From the NCBI GenBank assembly GCA_910576775.1, contig CAJTJV010000011.1, forward strand, positions 1 through 64,000: DNA of 64,000 bases. The letters run 5' to 3'. The stretch is from an uncultured Muribaculaceae bacterium. Lineage in GTDB: Bacteria; Bacteroidota; Bacteroidia; Bacteroidales; Muribaculaceae. Positions 51,219 through 61,000 of this stretch are shown in pieces (position 1 is the first letter of the stretch; every line of letters starts with the position of its first letter). The translations under genes and the position numbers were made by a program. The notes under the pieces were generated by a model. The model made no database searches, had not been told where the DNA came from, and saw only the letters and a list, made by a program, of their open reading frames with translations.

Positions 51219-51602
51219 ATGCCTCAAACCGACCAGCCGAGCGGCATGAATCTGCTGCTCCGAACAATCAGCGAATACCTCAAACTGTTGGTTGAGGACG
51301 CACGCCTCAATGCGGCAGAGAAGCTGACAAAGCTATTGTCTGTCTGTGTACTTTTTGTGCTTCTTACTATGCTTATAACGGTTGCGATGCTTTTTCTCAC
51401 CATCGCAGTGAGTCTCGCCCTATCTGCCGCCATAAGTCCTCTATGGGCTTTCATTATAGTGACAGCGTTTTATGCGTTACTTATCGTGTTGGTTGTAACC
51501 TGTCGTCGTAGTCTTATAGAGAATCCTATAGCCCGTTTTATCACAGCCCTTATCGTAAAAGAGCCCTGTGAACAGAAACCAATGCCAGAGAACAATGATT
51601 AA
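51219..51602 (+). CDS. Holin-like (phage holin superfamily III type) membrane protein
   Basis: A 127-residue protein with an amphipathic N-terminus (about 1-40) and two hydrophobic segments (about 42-65 and 70-95), fitting the Phage_holin_3_6 family that is common on Bacteroidetes chromosomes and not tied to prophages. The ATG at 51219 follows a hairpin; an upstream ATG at 51180 lies inside that hairpin. It overlaps the next small gene by eight bases. The actual role is unknown. Confidence 0.7.
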   Translation: MPQTDQPSGMNLLLRTISEYLKLLVEDARLNAAEKLTKLLSVCVLFVLLTMLITVAMLFLTIAVSLALSAAISPLWAFIIVTAFYALLIVLVVTCRRSLIENPIARFITALIVKEPCEQKPMPENND

Positions 51603-51876
51603 TCTGCCGCCATACCCTCAGAATTCCACTCCTGACTGGGGCGGAATGACGCTTCAGGAAATCCAAATGCGTAGAACCCTCCTTGCGGCGCGCATGGAGA
51701 TTAAAAAATTCCAGATGGCATCGCAGCTCAAGGCCATGAAATCCAAAGCTCCTGTTTTCGGGGGACCGAACTCTTTGTTCTCCCGTCTCAGCGGTGCGTT
51801 TACTCTTGCCGAATACGGGCTTTTTGCTATAAAGATATTCCGATTGGTGTCGCCGATGTTTAGGGGACGAAAATAA
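51595..51876 (+). CDS. Small hypothetical protein
   Basis: A 93-residue protein with a proline-rich N-terminus (INLPPYPQNSTPDWGG), a charged helix (about 25-50) and a short hydrophobic C-terminus (AEYGLFAIKIFRLVSPMF). It is coupled to the holin-like gene and may be its partner. No known family is recognised. The start at 51595 avoids a longer overlap. Confidence 0.6.
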   Translation: MINLPPYPQNSTPDWGGMTLQEIQMRRTLLAARMEIKKFQMASQLKAMKSKAPVFGGPNSLFSRLSGAFTLAEYGLFAIKIFRLVSPMFRGRK

Positions 51877-51898
51877 TATGGTCGAGAGGGCAAAAAAA

Positions 51899-51930
51899 TT
51901 TGCAGAGTAAATAAATAATGCCTAAATTTG
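51899..51930 (+). promoter_or_regulatory. Promoter of rpmH
   Basis: TTTG (51899-51902) and TAAATTTG (51923-51930), 20 bases apart, fit the Bacteroidetes consensus perfectly. Confidence 0.8.
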
Positions 51931-51973
51931 CACTCCGAAACGTACGATAATAATCTGAAAATCACATAAGGCA

Positions 51974-52129
51974 ATGAAAAGAACATTCCAACCTTCTAAC
52001 CGTAAAAGAGTTAACAAACACGGTTTCCGTGAAAGAATGGCAACTCCCAATGGCCGCAAAGTGCTTGCACGCCGCCGCGCCAAAGGACGTGCTTCCCTCA
52101 CCGTTTCCGATCATCTCGGAGGTAAATAA
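51974..52129 (+). CDS. rpmH: 50S ribosomal protein L34
   Basis: A 51-residue basic protein starting MKRTFQPSNRKRVNKHGFRE and continuing RMATPNGRKVLARRRAKGR, the L34 signature. It is a structural protein of the large ribosomal subunit. It has its own promoter and a terminator right after it. In many bacteria rpmH neighbours rnpA and dnaA, but here those are absent. Confidence 0.95.
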   Translation: MKRTFQPSNRKRVNKHGFRERMATPNGRKVLARRRAKGRASLTVSDHLGGK

Positions 52130-52151
52130 TAAGGGGTCTCTAAAAAAGTAC

Positions 52152-52174
52152 AAGCCGCAGAAGCGGCTTTTTTT
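52152..52174 (+). terminator. Terminator of rpmH
   Basis: AAGCCGC-AGAA-GCGGCTT followed by Ts: a short, strong intrinsic terminator. Confidence 0.85.
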
Positions 52175-52330
52175 GTGTCCGGTCGATTATAAACATAAAG
52201 CACACTGTGCGTTCAAGCTGCCGGACGCGGCAATTATATGAAAAGCGGCTCTGCTTTCTTCCGCCCGCTAAAAGGCTCTGCTGCTTTATTTTTTGACATC
52301 GATAAATAACTAATCCGTCTTCCGGAAACA

Positions 52331-52368
52331 AAAAAACTGCACGGAGTAAGCTCCGGCAGTTTTTTTTA
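52331..52368. terminator. Bidirectional terminator of the DUF4855 gene
   Basis: ACTGC-A-CGGAG and CTCCG-GCAGT pair with a bulged A. Runs of As on the left and Ts on the right allow termination on both strands. Confidence 0.8.
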
Positions 52369-52386
52369 GTCTCTATGTATGTCATG

Positions 52387-53505
52387 TTATTTCCCAAGCT
52401 TGATTTTGCGCCTGTTTACAATATGCCGGGCGAGGCGATCCATGATTGCCTGATTCTCCGGGGACGGGTGCTCTACCATGTCGGTGAACAAATGATATCC
52501 GGTATAATATGAGACAGGTGCTTTTTCGAAAACTCCTCGGCGCTCGAATACATCAAGGTATTTCAACATGCGGTCGCGATAGCTGTCGGGGTCCTGACTG
52601 AGTGCTTTTTCGTCGGTCTCGAACTGTACGCCCATGTTGTATGCAAGAGCGAGGTCTATGGCTTCATCAAGTCGCGAATCGGGAACGTCCCTGCTGAAGA
52701 AATGATTCGGCTGTTGGTAGGCGATGTCGAATCCGAGGCTTTTCCAACGTTTTGTTCCAGGGGCGTTGTAATAAGGAATCCATATAAATTCGAGGCCTTT
52801 ACCGTGGATGTAGTCTTTAATCTCTCTGGGGAAATCGTTGGTATGCACCATGTCTTCGTCAATCCAATATATTCCGTAAAGCTCGAGGTTCTCATATCCT
52901 GCGGCTGCAAAACGTTCCGTCAGTTGGTTTATGAACCATCTCATGGCAGTCTTCTGGTCTTCGGTATTGTTGAAATCAAGCTTTACACCGTCAAGTTCGC
53001 CCCAGTCGGTCTGGCCGCTGAATGGCACTACTGCAGTGAGTGCGACCTTATGTTTAAATCCCGGGTCTCCAATCAATGCCTTCTTTTGTCTGATTACTGT
53101 GTTTAGAGCGTCGAGCGATTTATTTTTTTCAAACAGGCGGTCGAGATACCATTCCCATATATCTTTGGTGGCGTTGATGGTGTCATATCCTGGAGAGAGC
53201 TGCACGCCGCGGCCATCCTTGAATTCGAGGAACAGGAAACCGTCAAAGAGCCAATCCTCGTTACCGTTGGCGAATTTATGGGTTACGTATGGTGCAATCT
53301 GTTGTTCGTTCCAGTCAATACGATGCATGCCGCCTTGGAATATAAGTGCCAGATCACGCACCTTGCCTATCTGAGCGAAGGCAGAGTCTGCCACTGCGGT
53401 GGAGTCAATCTGTTTTGTGCTTTCCGAACCATTGCCATCGCCGCCACAGGAAATGAGAGAAGAGACGGCGATTGCCATTGCAAGGATTAATATGTTTTTT
53501 TTCAT
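52387..53505 (-). CDS. DUF4855-family lipoprotein
   Basis: A 372-residue lipoprotein (lipobox LISC, cysteine 20). The rest resembles DUF4855, an uncharacterised family with a TIM-barrel-like look (LFLEFKDGRG, AALTAVVPFSG-like strand, ELYGIYWIDEDM, FIWIPYYNAPG, MGVQFETDE). It may be a glycoside hydrolase-like protein, but no catalytic pair can be named with confidence. It is monocistronic; a -7 element (TAATTTTG, minus strand, 53535 to 53528) lies 23 bases before its ATG. Confidence 0.75.
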   Translation of the reverse strand: MKKNILILAMAIAVSSLISCGGDGNGSESTKQIDSTAVADSAFAQIGKVRDLALIFQGGMHRIDWNEQQIAPYVTHKFANGNEDWLFDGFLFLEFKDGRGVQLSPGYDTINATKDIWEWYLDRLFEKNKSLDALNTVIRQKKALIGDPGFKHKVALTAVVPFSGQTDWGELDGVKLDFNNTEDQKTAMRWFINQLTERFAAAGYENLELYGIYWIDEDMVHTNDFPREIKDYIHGKGLEFIWIPYYNAPGTKRWKSLGFDIAYQQPNHFFSRDVPDSRLDEAIDLALAYNMGVQFETDEKALSQDPDSYRDRMLKYLDVFERRGVFEKAPVSYYTGYHLFTDMVEHPSPENQAIMDRLARHIVNRRKIKLGK

Positions 53506-53527
53506 AGTTTTATGGTAAGATTGCTTA

Positions 53528-53535
53528 CAAAATTA
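53528..53535 (-). promoter_or_regulatory. -7 element before the DUF4855 gene
   Basis: TAATTTTG on the minus strand, 23 bases before the ATG; the -33 element is weak. Confidence 0.45.
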
Positions 53536-53628
53536 CGGATTAATTTCTATAAATCGAAATAAAAATTTAATAATATGAAACAAAGAAGGAAACAAAGTGC
53601 TGAAATATGCTTATTAACAGAAAAAATA

Positions 53629-53660
53629 TTGCAGTTGGAATTATATATTTTGTATCTTTG
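53629..53660 (+). promoter_or_regulatory. Promoter of the alpha-amylase gene
   Basis: TTG (53629-53631) and TATCTTTG (53653-53660), 21 bases apart, fit the Bacteroidetes consensus. The leader is about 80 bases. Confidence 0.6.
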
Positions 53661-53748
53661 CATCGGAAAGAATACGGATGACCGTATTTTTGTGAGTCGA
53701 AACGTTGTATTATAGATAACCGAAATTTTCATCTTAAACACAAAGCAC

Positions 53749-55176
53749 ATGATAAAACTAAAAACATCTTTTGCGGCTGTGAGTCTGACAGTTGCAACAT
53801 TGCCTATGTTAGCTGCGGAACGTCCGGTCGGAGCGCAGGACGAGGTGATTCTGCATGCCTGGTCGTGGAGCCTTGATACTATCGCTTCCAATATGAAAAA
53901 AATTGCCGAATCGGGCTATAATTATGTACAGACCTCGCCTGTACAGGCTTGTTTTGTCGGTGATGGAGGCGGCCGTGCACTCTATAGCCAGAAGGGCGAC
54001 AGTGTAATGGGCAAGTGGTACTACTACTATCAGCCTACCGACTGGACTATAGGCAATTATATGCTCGGTACCCGCGACGATTTCAAAGCGATGTGTGACA
54101 GTGCGTATAAATATGGCGTAAAAGTTATTGTTGATGTGCTGCCTAACCATACAGCTGTAGAGCATACCGCAGTGCTCCCCGGTCTCGACAATGCTGTAGG
54201 TGGCCATGAGAATCTTTTCCATGCCAATGGCTTTACTCCAATCCGGGATTATAACGACCGTCTTGAGTGTACGACGGGCGAAATGGGCGGTCTTCCAGAT
54301 GTAAATACTGAGAATCCTGATTTTCAGTATTATTATCTCCAGTATGTCAATGATCTTATCAATCTTGGAGCAAGAGGATTCCGCTACGATACTGCCAAGC
54401 ACATAGGTCTTCCGTCAGATCCGCTCGATCCCAAAGCCAAGGTTAATAATTTCTGGGATGTGGCAACCGGTCGCGAGGGTGTAAAAGGTCTTTCTCTGCT
54501 GATGCCTGACAGTCTGTTCATATATGGAGAGGTGCTTCAGGACCGCAATGTGAAGGAAACGGAATACGACGACTATATGGATCTTACTGCAAGCTCTTAT
54601 GGGCACGCACTCCGACAGGTTCTCGAGGCCGAGGATGTCACAGTCGACGATCTCTCCGACTGGCACCATCCGTCGGCTCCGGGGCATCTTGTTACATGGG
54701 TGGAAAGCCACGATACATACTGCAATGCGCATGAATCTGCTGATCTTACTGATGAACAGATCCGTGCCGCATGGGTTTTCCTTACCTCTCGAGCTTCCGG
54801 TCGTCCTCTTTTTTTCAGTCGTCCGGAGGGAAGCTCACGGAGTAATTACTGGGGTACGAACCGCATCGGAAACAAAGGCAATGACGAGTTTTTTCACCCT
54901 GCCGTAGTAGCAGTGAATAAATTCCGGCATGAGATGTCGGGGCAGCCTGAAACATTGGTTTTCGGTGATAACAAGGCCTTGGCAATGGTCGAGCGTGGTG
55001 ACAAAGGTGCTGTTCTGGTGAACTTTTCGCAGAAGAATCAGAAAGTGAAGATTCCCTGTTCTCTGCCTGACGGCGAATATCCCGATGCTGTCAGCGGCCT
55101 GCGATTCAAAGTCGCCAAGGGCATACTTACCGGAAAAGCCGAAGCTCTCGGAACTTACATATTCTATGCCAAGTAG
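53749..55176 (+). CDS. Exported GH13 alpha-amylase
   Basis: A 475-residue exported enzyme (signal peptide about 1-22) that hydrolyses alpha-1,4 glucan. GH13 motifs are VDVLPNH, GFRYDTAKH with nucleophile Asp214, YGEV with acid Glu261, and VESHD with Asp322. The C-terminal beta domain follows. It lies 162 bases before malQ, which has its own possible -7 element. Substrate is probably starch or glycogen fragments in the periplasm. Confidence 0.93.
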   Translation: MIKLKTSFAAVSLTVATLPMLAAERPVGAQDEVILHAWSWSLDTIASNMKKIAESGYNYVQTSPVQACFVGDGGGRALYSQKGDSVMGKWYYYYQPTDWTIGNYMLGTRDDFKAMCDSAYKYGVKVIVDVLPNHTAVEHTAVLPGLDNAVGGHENLFHANGFTPIRDYNDRLECTTGEMGGLPDVNTENPDFQYYYLQYVNDLINLGARGFRYDTAKHIGLPSDPLDPKAKVNNFWDVATGREGVKGLSLLMPDSLFIYGEVLQDRNVKETEYDDYMDLTASSYGHALRQVLEAEDVTVDDLSDWHHPSAPGHLVTWVESHDTYCNAHESADLTDEQIRAAWVFLTSRASGRPLFFSRPEGSSRSNYWGTNRIGNKGNDEFFHPAVVAVNKFRHEMSGQPETLVFGDNKALAMVERGDKGAVLVNFSQKNQKVKIPCSLPDGEYPDAVSGLRFKVAKGILTGKAEALGTYIFYAK

Positions 55177-55260
55177 ACTGAAATCGTTCACAGAAGCTTC
55201 ATGGCAATGGTTTTTGAGCATATTTAATAATAAAAATGATTCAGATCGGCGGAATTTAGC

Positions 55261-55268
55261 TATTTTTG
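55261..55268 (+). promoter_or_regulatory. -7 element before malQ
   Basis: TATTTTTG lies 71 bases before the malQ ATG; no convincing -33 is seen. It would allow independent transcription from the amylase gene. Confidence 0.4.
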
Positions 55269-55338
55269 TAAAATAAAAATTCCGGTAGTCGCAACGCCGG
55301 GTTTTACATTGACTTTTCATACAAATACGACACTCTAT

Positions 55339-58008
55339 ATGAAGCTTATTTTCAATATCACCTATCGTGCCAACTGGGGTGAGTCAGTATATATCACCGG
55401 AAATGCCGAAGCTCTGGGTAATGATGATTTATCGAAAGCTTTAAAATTGAATATTGTCGGTGACGATTTCTGGTGGATTGCCATCGATCTTCCCGAAGGA
55501 ACCACCGGTATCCAATATCATTATGTGATACTCAATGAAGAGGGTTTTGTAAAATCTGAATGGGGACATGGCAATAATCTGCGTATAGAACGTGGCGTTT
55601 CTGAAATTACAGTTTACGACCGATGGCAGTCGCTGCCATATGACAAACCGTTTTATTCTTCAGCGATTACCGACTGCATCTGTGCCCGCGACAAGGAAGA
55701 TGCTCCTGTAGTGAGCGAGAACGGAATGATAACACTCTGTGTTGCCGCTCCGATGGTAGACAAGTCGTGTGTACTTGCTGTAACCGGTTCGTGTGAGACA
55801 TTGGGGGCGTGGCTGCCTGAACGGTCTTTACGGATGAGTGATAGCGAGTTCCCTGTATGGAAAGTCAATATTCCCGTTGCGGATATCAATGCCGATACGG
55901 AGTTCAAATTCATAATTATAAGGAAAGATGACGGCTCGCTCGTGGAATGGGGTGGTGGAGAGAACCGGCGCATAGGTTATAAGATTGACCCTGAAGTATC
56001 AACGGTTATTGCCGGTATGCGTTTTATCGGTTCCGGTGGTTTGTGGAAATGTGCCGGTACTGCTATCCCTGTATTCTCGCTCCGTAGCGAGGACGATATG
56101 GGCGTAGGTGATTTTTATGATATTCTCAAGCTTATCGACTGGGCGGTTGTTACCGGACAACGTTTCATTCAGATTCTTCCGATAAACGATACTACGATGA
56201 CGCATACGTGGACTGATTCGTATCCGTATAATGCAAACAGTATTTATGCGCTTCATCCCATGTATCTGCGAGTTAATGCTGTAGGCGAACTGAAGGACAA
56301 AGCACGGAAGGACTATTACCGTGCCATCGCCGACGAACTCAATGCTCTTGACACGGTTGATTATGAGCGTGTCAACGAGGTTAAGCTTGCCTATCTCCGT
56401 GAAATTTTCGCTCAGGACGGCAAGAAAACACTTGCCGGCAAAGAATTTAAGAATTTCTATACAAGAAACGAGTATTGGCTGCGCCCGTATGCTGCTTTCT
56501 GTGCTCTGAGAGACAAATTCGGTACGCCCGATTTCACGCAATGGGACAGATATGCCAAGTTCAGCGCCAAGGTACTCGATGGTGCCGTAAAAGAATTTGC
56601 CGAAGAAATCAATCTGGTATATTTTATACAGTACCATCTTGACAAGCAAATGCGTTTTGTTCACGATTATGCAAATAGCCAGGGCGTGGCTCTCAAAGGA
56701 GACATACCTATCGGAATATCGCGAACAAGCGCTGATGCATGGGTGGATACGCGTCTGTTCAATCTTGATTGTCAGGCCGGTGCTCCACCGGATGATTTTT
56801 CTGTATTGGGACAGAACTGGGGCTTGCCGACCTATAACTGGGATGAGATGGATAAGGACGGTTTTGCATGGTGGAAAGCTCGCTTTCGAAAGATGGCGGA
56901 ATATTTTCACGCTTACCGTATCGATCATGTGCTTGGTTTTTTCAGAATATGGCAGATTCCTATGGAAGCCATTCATGGGCTGCTCGGATATTTCAGCCCT
57001 GCATTGCCGTTTTCGATCGACGAACTCCGTTACAAGTATGATTTCTGGATTGATGCCGAGCGCCATACCAAACCGTTTATAATGGACTATTTTCTTAATG
57101 ATTTCTTTGGTCCGTATACCAACGATGCAAAGAAATTCATGAAAAGAAAGGGCGACCGCTATCAACTTAAAGAAGAATACAACACGCAGCGCAAAGTTGC
57201 AGATTATTTTGCGACGTTGCCCAAAGATGAAAAGAACAGCCGCCTGTACGACGGTCTGACAGGTCTTATCGACAATGTCCTTTTCATCGAGGATCCGGTG
57301 GAAAAAGGCAAGTATCATCCACGTATTGCTGCACAGTTCACATTTGTGTATCGTTCGCTGAACGATTATGAACGCTGGAGCTTTGACCGTCTGTACAATG
57401 ATTTCTTCTATCATCGTCATAACGATTTCTGGTATGGAAAGGCAATGCATAAGCTTCCTCCGCTCATAGACAGCACAGATATGCTTGTTTGTGCTGAAGA
57501 TCTCGGCATGATACCGGCATGCGTTCCCGCTGTCTTGCAGCAGCTTGAGGTTCTTACGCTTGAAATACAGCGAATGCCCAAAGATCCAGGACAGGCTTTC
57601 GGTGATACTTGGAATTATCCGTATTATTCGGTATGTACGACATCGACCCATGATATGGGAGGCATACGCCAATGGTGGGAGAGCCGAGCCGGTGTGTCGC
57701 AGCGATTCTTCAATGAGGTTCTCCACGAAAGCGGAGTGGCGCCGGCCACGGCTGAACCATGGATTTGTGAGCGTATTGTAAATCTCAATCTTCAGTCCAA
57801 GTCGATGCTCTGTATTCTTCCTTTACAGGATTGGCTGTCTATCGACGGTAGTCTGCGCAGAGCCAATGCGGAGGAAGAGCAGATAAATGTTCCTGCGAAT
57901 CCCCGTCATTATTGGCGCTATAGAATGCATCTGACACTCGAAGATTTGCTGGCGCAGGAGAAATTCAATGCGACTGTTGCCGTAATAGTGAAAAATTCAG
58001 GTCGCTGA
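55339..58008 (+). CDS. malQ: 4-alpha-glucanotransferase with N-terminal CBM20 domains
   Basis: An 889-residue GH77 enzyme of the long (DPE2-like) type, which transfers alpha-1,4 glucan chains and releases glucose. Two starch-binding CBM20-like domains (about 1-110 and 130-235) precede the catalytic barrel, with SRTSADAWVDTRLFN, RIDHVLGFFRIW (nucleophile Asp in RIDH) and CAEDLGMIP (acid Glu). There is no signal peptide, so it is cytosolic. The ATG at 55339 gives the start MKLIFNITYRANWGE; a TTG at 55309 is rejected. Confidence 0.93.
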   Translation: MKLIFNITYRANWGESVYITGNAEALGNDDLSKALKLNIVGDDFWWIAIDLPEGTTGIQYHYVILNEEGFVKSEWGHGNNLRIERGVSEITVYDRWQSLPYDKPFYSSAITDCICARDKEDAPVVSENGMITLCVAAPMVDKSCVLAVTGSCETLGAWLPERSLRMSDSEFPVWKVNIPVADINADTEFKFIIIRKDDGSLVEWGGGENRRIGYKIDPEVSTVIAGMRFIGSGGLWKCAGTAIPVFSLRSEDDMGVGDFYDILKLIDWAVVTGQRFIQILPINDTTMTHTWTDSYPYNANSIYALHPMYLRVNAVGELKDKARKDYYRAIADELNALDTVDYERVNEVKLAYLREIFAQDGKKTLAGKEFKNFYTRNEYWLRPYAAFCALRDKFGTPDFTQWDRYAKFSAKVLDGAVKEFAEEINLVYFIQYHLDKQMRFVHDYANSQGVALKGDIPIGISRTSADAWVDTRLFNLDCQAGAPPDDFSVLGQNWGLPTYNWDEMDKDGFAWWKARFRKMAEYFHAYRIDHVLGFFRIWQIPMEAIHGLLGYFSPALPFSIDELRYKYDFWIDAERHTKPFIMDYFLNDFFGPYTNDAKKFMKRKGDRYQLKEEYNTQRKVADYFATLPKDEKNSRLYDGLTGLIDNVLFIEDPVEKGKYHPRIAAQFTFVYRSLNDYERWSFDRLYNDFFYHRHNDFWYGKAMHKLPPLIDSTDMLVCAEDLGMIPACVPAVLQQLEVLTLEIQRMPKDPGQAFGDTWNYPYYSVCTTSTHDMGGIRQWWESRAGVSQRFFNEVLHESGVAPATAEPWICERIVNLNLQSKSMLCILPLQDWLSIDGSLRRANAEEEQINVPANPRHYWRYRMHLTLEDLLAQEKFNATVAVIVKNSGR

Positions 58009-58037
58009 AATTGACCGTTCGAGGGGGTAAATCCGGG

Positions 58038-61000
58038 ATGAGGAAAGTGTGGCAAATTTTCCGCGCCGTAATGTCGGTGCTTCTGCTGATGGCTGTTATC
58101 CTGCCGGCGGCGGTGTATGTCCTACTATCTATACAGCCGGTACAAAACTATCTCCGCGATGCTGCTGTGAAACAGTTATCGGCGCTTTTAGGTGCCGATG
58201 TAGGGATTGAGCGTGTAGAAATCCATCCCTTCAGGCGATTGAGCGTCAAAGGTATAAATGTTTCGCTTGCCGGCGATACTCTTGCCGGAGTCTCTACTGT
58301 CAGTGCCGGATTTGATCTTTATCCGCTTCTTGCCCGACGGGAGTTTGTGCTTAACTATGCTCTTGTCGACGGCTTGTGGCTTAATGTGAGCCGTCCTTCT
58401 CCGGGGGAGCCAATGAATGTGGAACCGATATTGAGGAAACTCAAGAAGGGAGATGACGGCAATAAAAAAAAATTCAGTCTTGAAATAAGTACTGTAATAG
58501 TGAGACGTTCTTCTGCGCATTATGATGTGCTGTCCGAACCGATGGACAGCACACATTTTGATGCAAACCATATAAGTATCAGCGATCTCGCGGTTAACGC
58601 TTATATACCGAAGATTTCCGATGAAAGTTATCGAGTGAATCTCGATCACCTGTCATTTGTCGAAGGTAGCGGTTTTGTACTCGAAAAACTTATGACATGG
58701 GTAGACGTCGAACCTGATACCATGACTGTATCACGTCTTGAGATTCGTTTGCCGAATTCCCGGATTGCGTTCGCTCCTTTTGAATTTCCATTGGAAGCAG
58801 AAAGAGATATCAAGTCGTCTTTGCAGAAATATATGCTCAGGATAAGTACAGATGGGGACAACACCGTATTTCTCCCCGATCTGCGTGCTTTTGTTCCCGC
58901 GCTCGGTGATATTGAACGCAATGTAGGTCTCACTCTCGATGCATCTCTTTCATTAAAAGATGCGGATGTACGTTCGTTTAAACTCCGTGATCTTGACGGC
59001 AACGCCTTCGGGATTTCTGCCTGCGGATGGGCTAAGAATCTTGATAATAAGGACGATTTCAAATATGAATTTGGAGACTGTCATGTAATGATTGACGGGG
59101 CGGAGGTGTGCCGTCATGCGGCAGGCATTGTAAATGGGAAAGTGTCTAAAAGTCTGTCCAGGCTTCCTGTCCTTATTGCAAATGTCACGGCATCAGGGAC
59201 AGCAGGAAAAGGTATTTTGAAATTGCGCTCTACTGGAACAGCGGGAGATGTGAAAGCCAATGCCGAATATAGGCGTCGCGGTAACTTTACGAATATATCG
59301 GCTAATCTTTTTCTTGATGCGCTCGACCTCGGCTTGCTGACTGCCAATCCTCTGCTGGGAACTTTAAACGCCCGGGTGCAAGGTACGGCTACGATAGGGC
59401 ATAGATTACAGAGCTGTAATGTGAATTGCGATATTGCTTCAGTACTGCTTAACGGATACAGATATGAAAATGCTGCTGCCGATTTAGAACTGCATGAAGA
59501 CGGTAGAGCCGATTTTGAATTCAATCTTGCCGACGCCTCTGCTCTGGTTCGGACAATCGGTTGCTATGATATGTCATCACAGTCGTTGAAGGCTCGTATG
59601 TATCTTGCAGGTGTGGATTTCCACGCTCTCGGGTTCGATAAGGACAGAGAAGGTTATCTTTTTGGCGCTGATATAGACCTGTCTCTTGATGATGTTAGGC
59701 TCAATGCGCTATCGGGAACTGTCGACATAAGTAATCTTTATTGGCTATCGCCGGATAATAAGGGGATGAGAATAAGCGATATGTCGTTTCAGGCCCGAAA
59801 AGGTGATTCTTCTTCGGAACTCTCCGTCGATACGCCGTTTCTGACGGGGTCGCTTCGTGGAAATTACGATTTCCGTACAATTGCCGGAGAGCTGCGAGAT
59901 ATGGCTGAGCATTTCATGCCGGCTATTGCGAAAGATGAACAGAAAAGTCCGATGAAGGCCGAACGGGAAGATATGTTTGCCAACCGCTTTACGTTTGATT
60001 TCAGAATAAAACCGAGTGGGGTGCTGTCGGAATTTTTTAATTTGCCCGTAACGGTGCTCTATGACGGTTCTCTGCAGGGAGTTGTAGATCGTAACGGTGG
60101 GTTTGCAAATATGGAAATCGCATTGCCGTATATTTCCAAGGGCGATAAAATCATAGAGAATACTGAACTTTTTGCCCAGCTTGATATTCCCTCGGATAAA
60201 TCGCAGATTTATGCCACGACACAGTTCCCGACAAAGAAGGGTGATATGAACCTTGCAGTGGGCATCTCTGCCGCGAATAACGTGGTGCATACGAATATCG
60301 ACTGGGGGATGGAACGTCGCATCCCCTTAAACGGCACACTGGAACTTAAAGCTACTCTAAATTCCATCGATACAGGAGAAGGCGCGCTTTTCCCTGTTGA
60401 CGCACGGCTTGATTTTCTGCCCGGAACAATCAATTTCGGTGACGAGACGTGGAGTATAGAACGTTCGTCTATTGAAATGAGTGCCGAGACTGTTTCCGTC
60501 AGTGATTTCGCTCTTGATACCGGCAAGCAGCGTATTGATATAGAAGGTACTGTTGGTCGCGATCCAGAGGATAATATAAGTGTTGTACTTTCAGATATCC
60601 GTTTGCTGCCGATTTTCGAGACTCTGGAGATAAACAATGTACTTATTGACGGTATTGCGAGCGGGAATCTGTCGGCCAATAATCTTCTCGGAGCGGCGCC
60701 GTCTCTTAGGTGTCCTGCATTGCATGTGGATTCAATAGGATACAATAAATGCTATTTCGGAGATGCCGATGTCCGTGCGCTGTGGGATACGGAGAAAAAT
60801 TCGGTATTCCTTGATGCCGATATCAATGGCTTCGAGGGTAAGAAATCGCATATTTATGGGGATATATTCCCGATGAAGGAATCGCTCGACCTGAACTTTG
60901 AAGCCGACAGCATTCCGGTAGGCTTCCTCAAACCTTTTATGGCTGCTTTCACAAGCGATATTTCGGGTCGGGCTTCAGGCCGCTGCCGTCTGTTCGGCAC

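Larger units (their letters stand above)
52130..52386. other. Intergenic region after rpmH
   Basis: It carries the rpmH terminator and the bidirectional terminator of the DUF4855 gene, with short GC-rich palindromic bits (AAAGCGGCTCTGC near 52239) that vaguely recall the dispersed repeat modules. No gene is seen. Confidence 0.5.

Noticed and set aside
51219..51602. Prophage remnant suggested by the holin-like protein
   Set aside because: There are no other phage genes, integrase or attachment sites near it, and such holin-like proteins are common chromosomal genes in Bacteroidetes.
55999..57726. A 575-codon open frame on the minus strand
   Set aside because: It lies wholly antisense to malQ, has no recognisable domain, no promoter, and a composition typical of the shadow of a coding strand.
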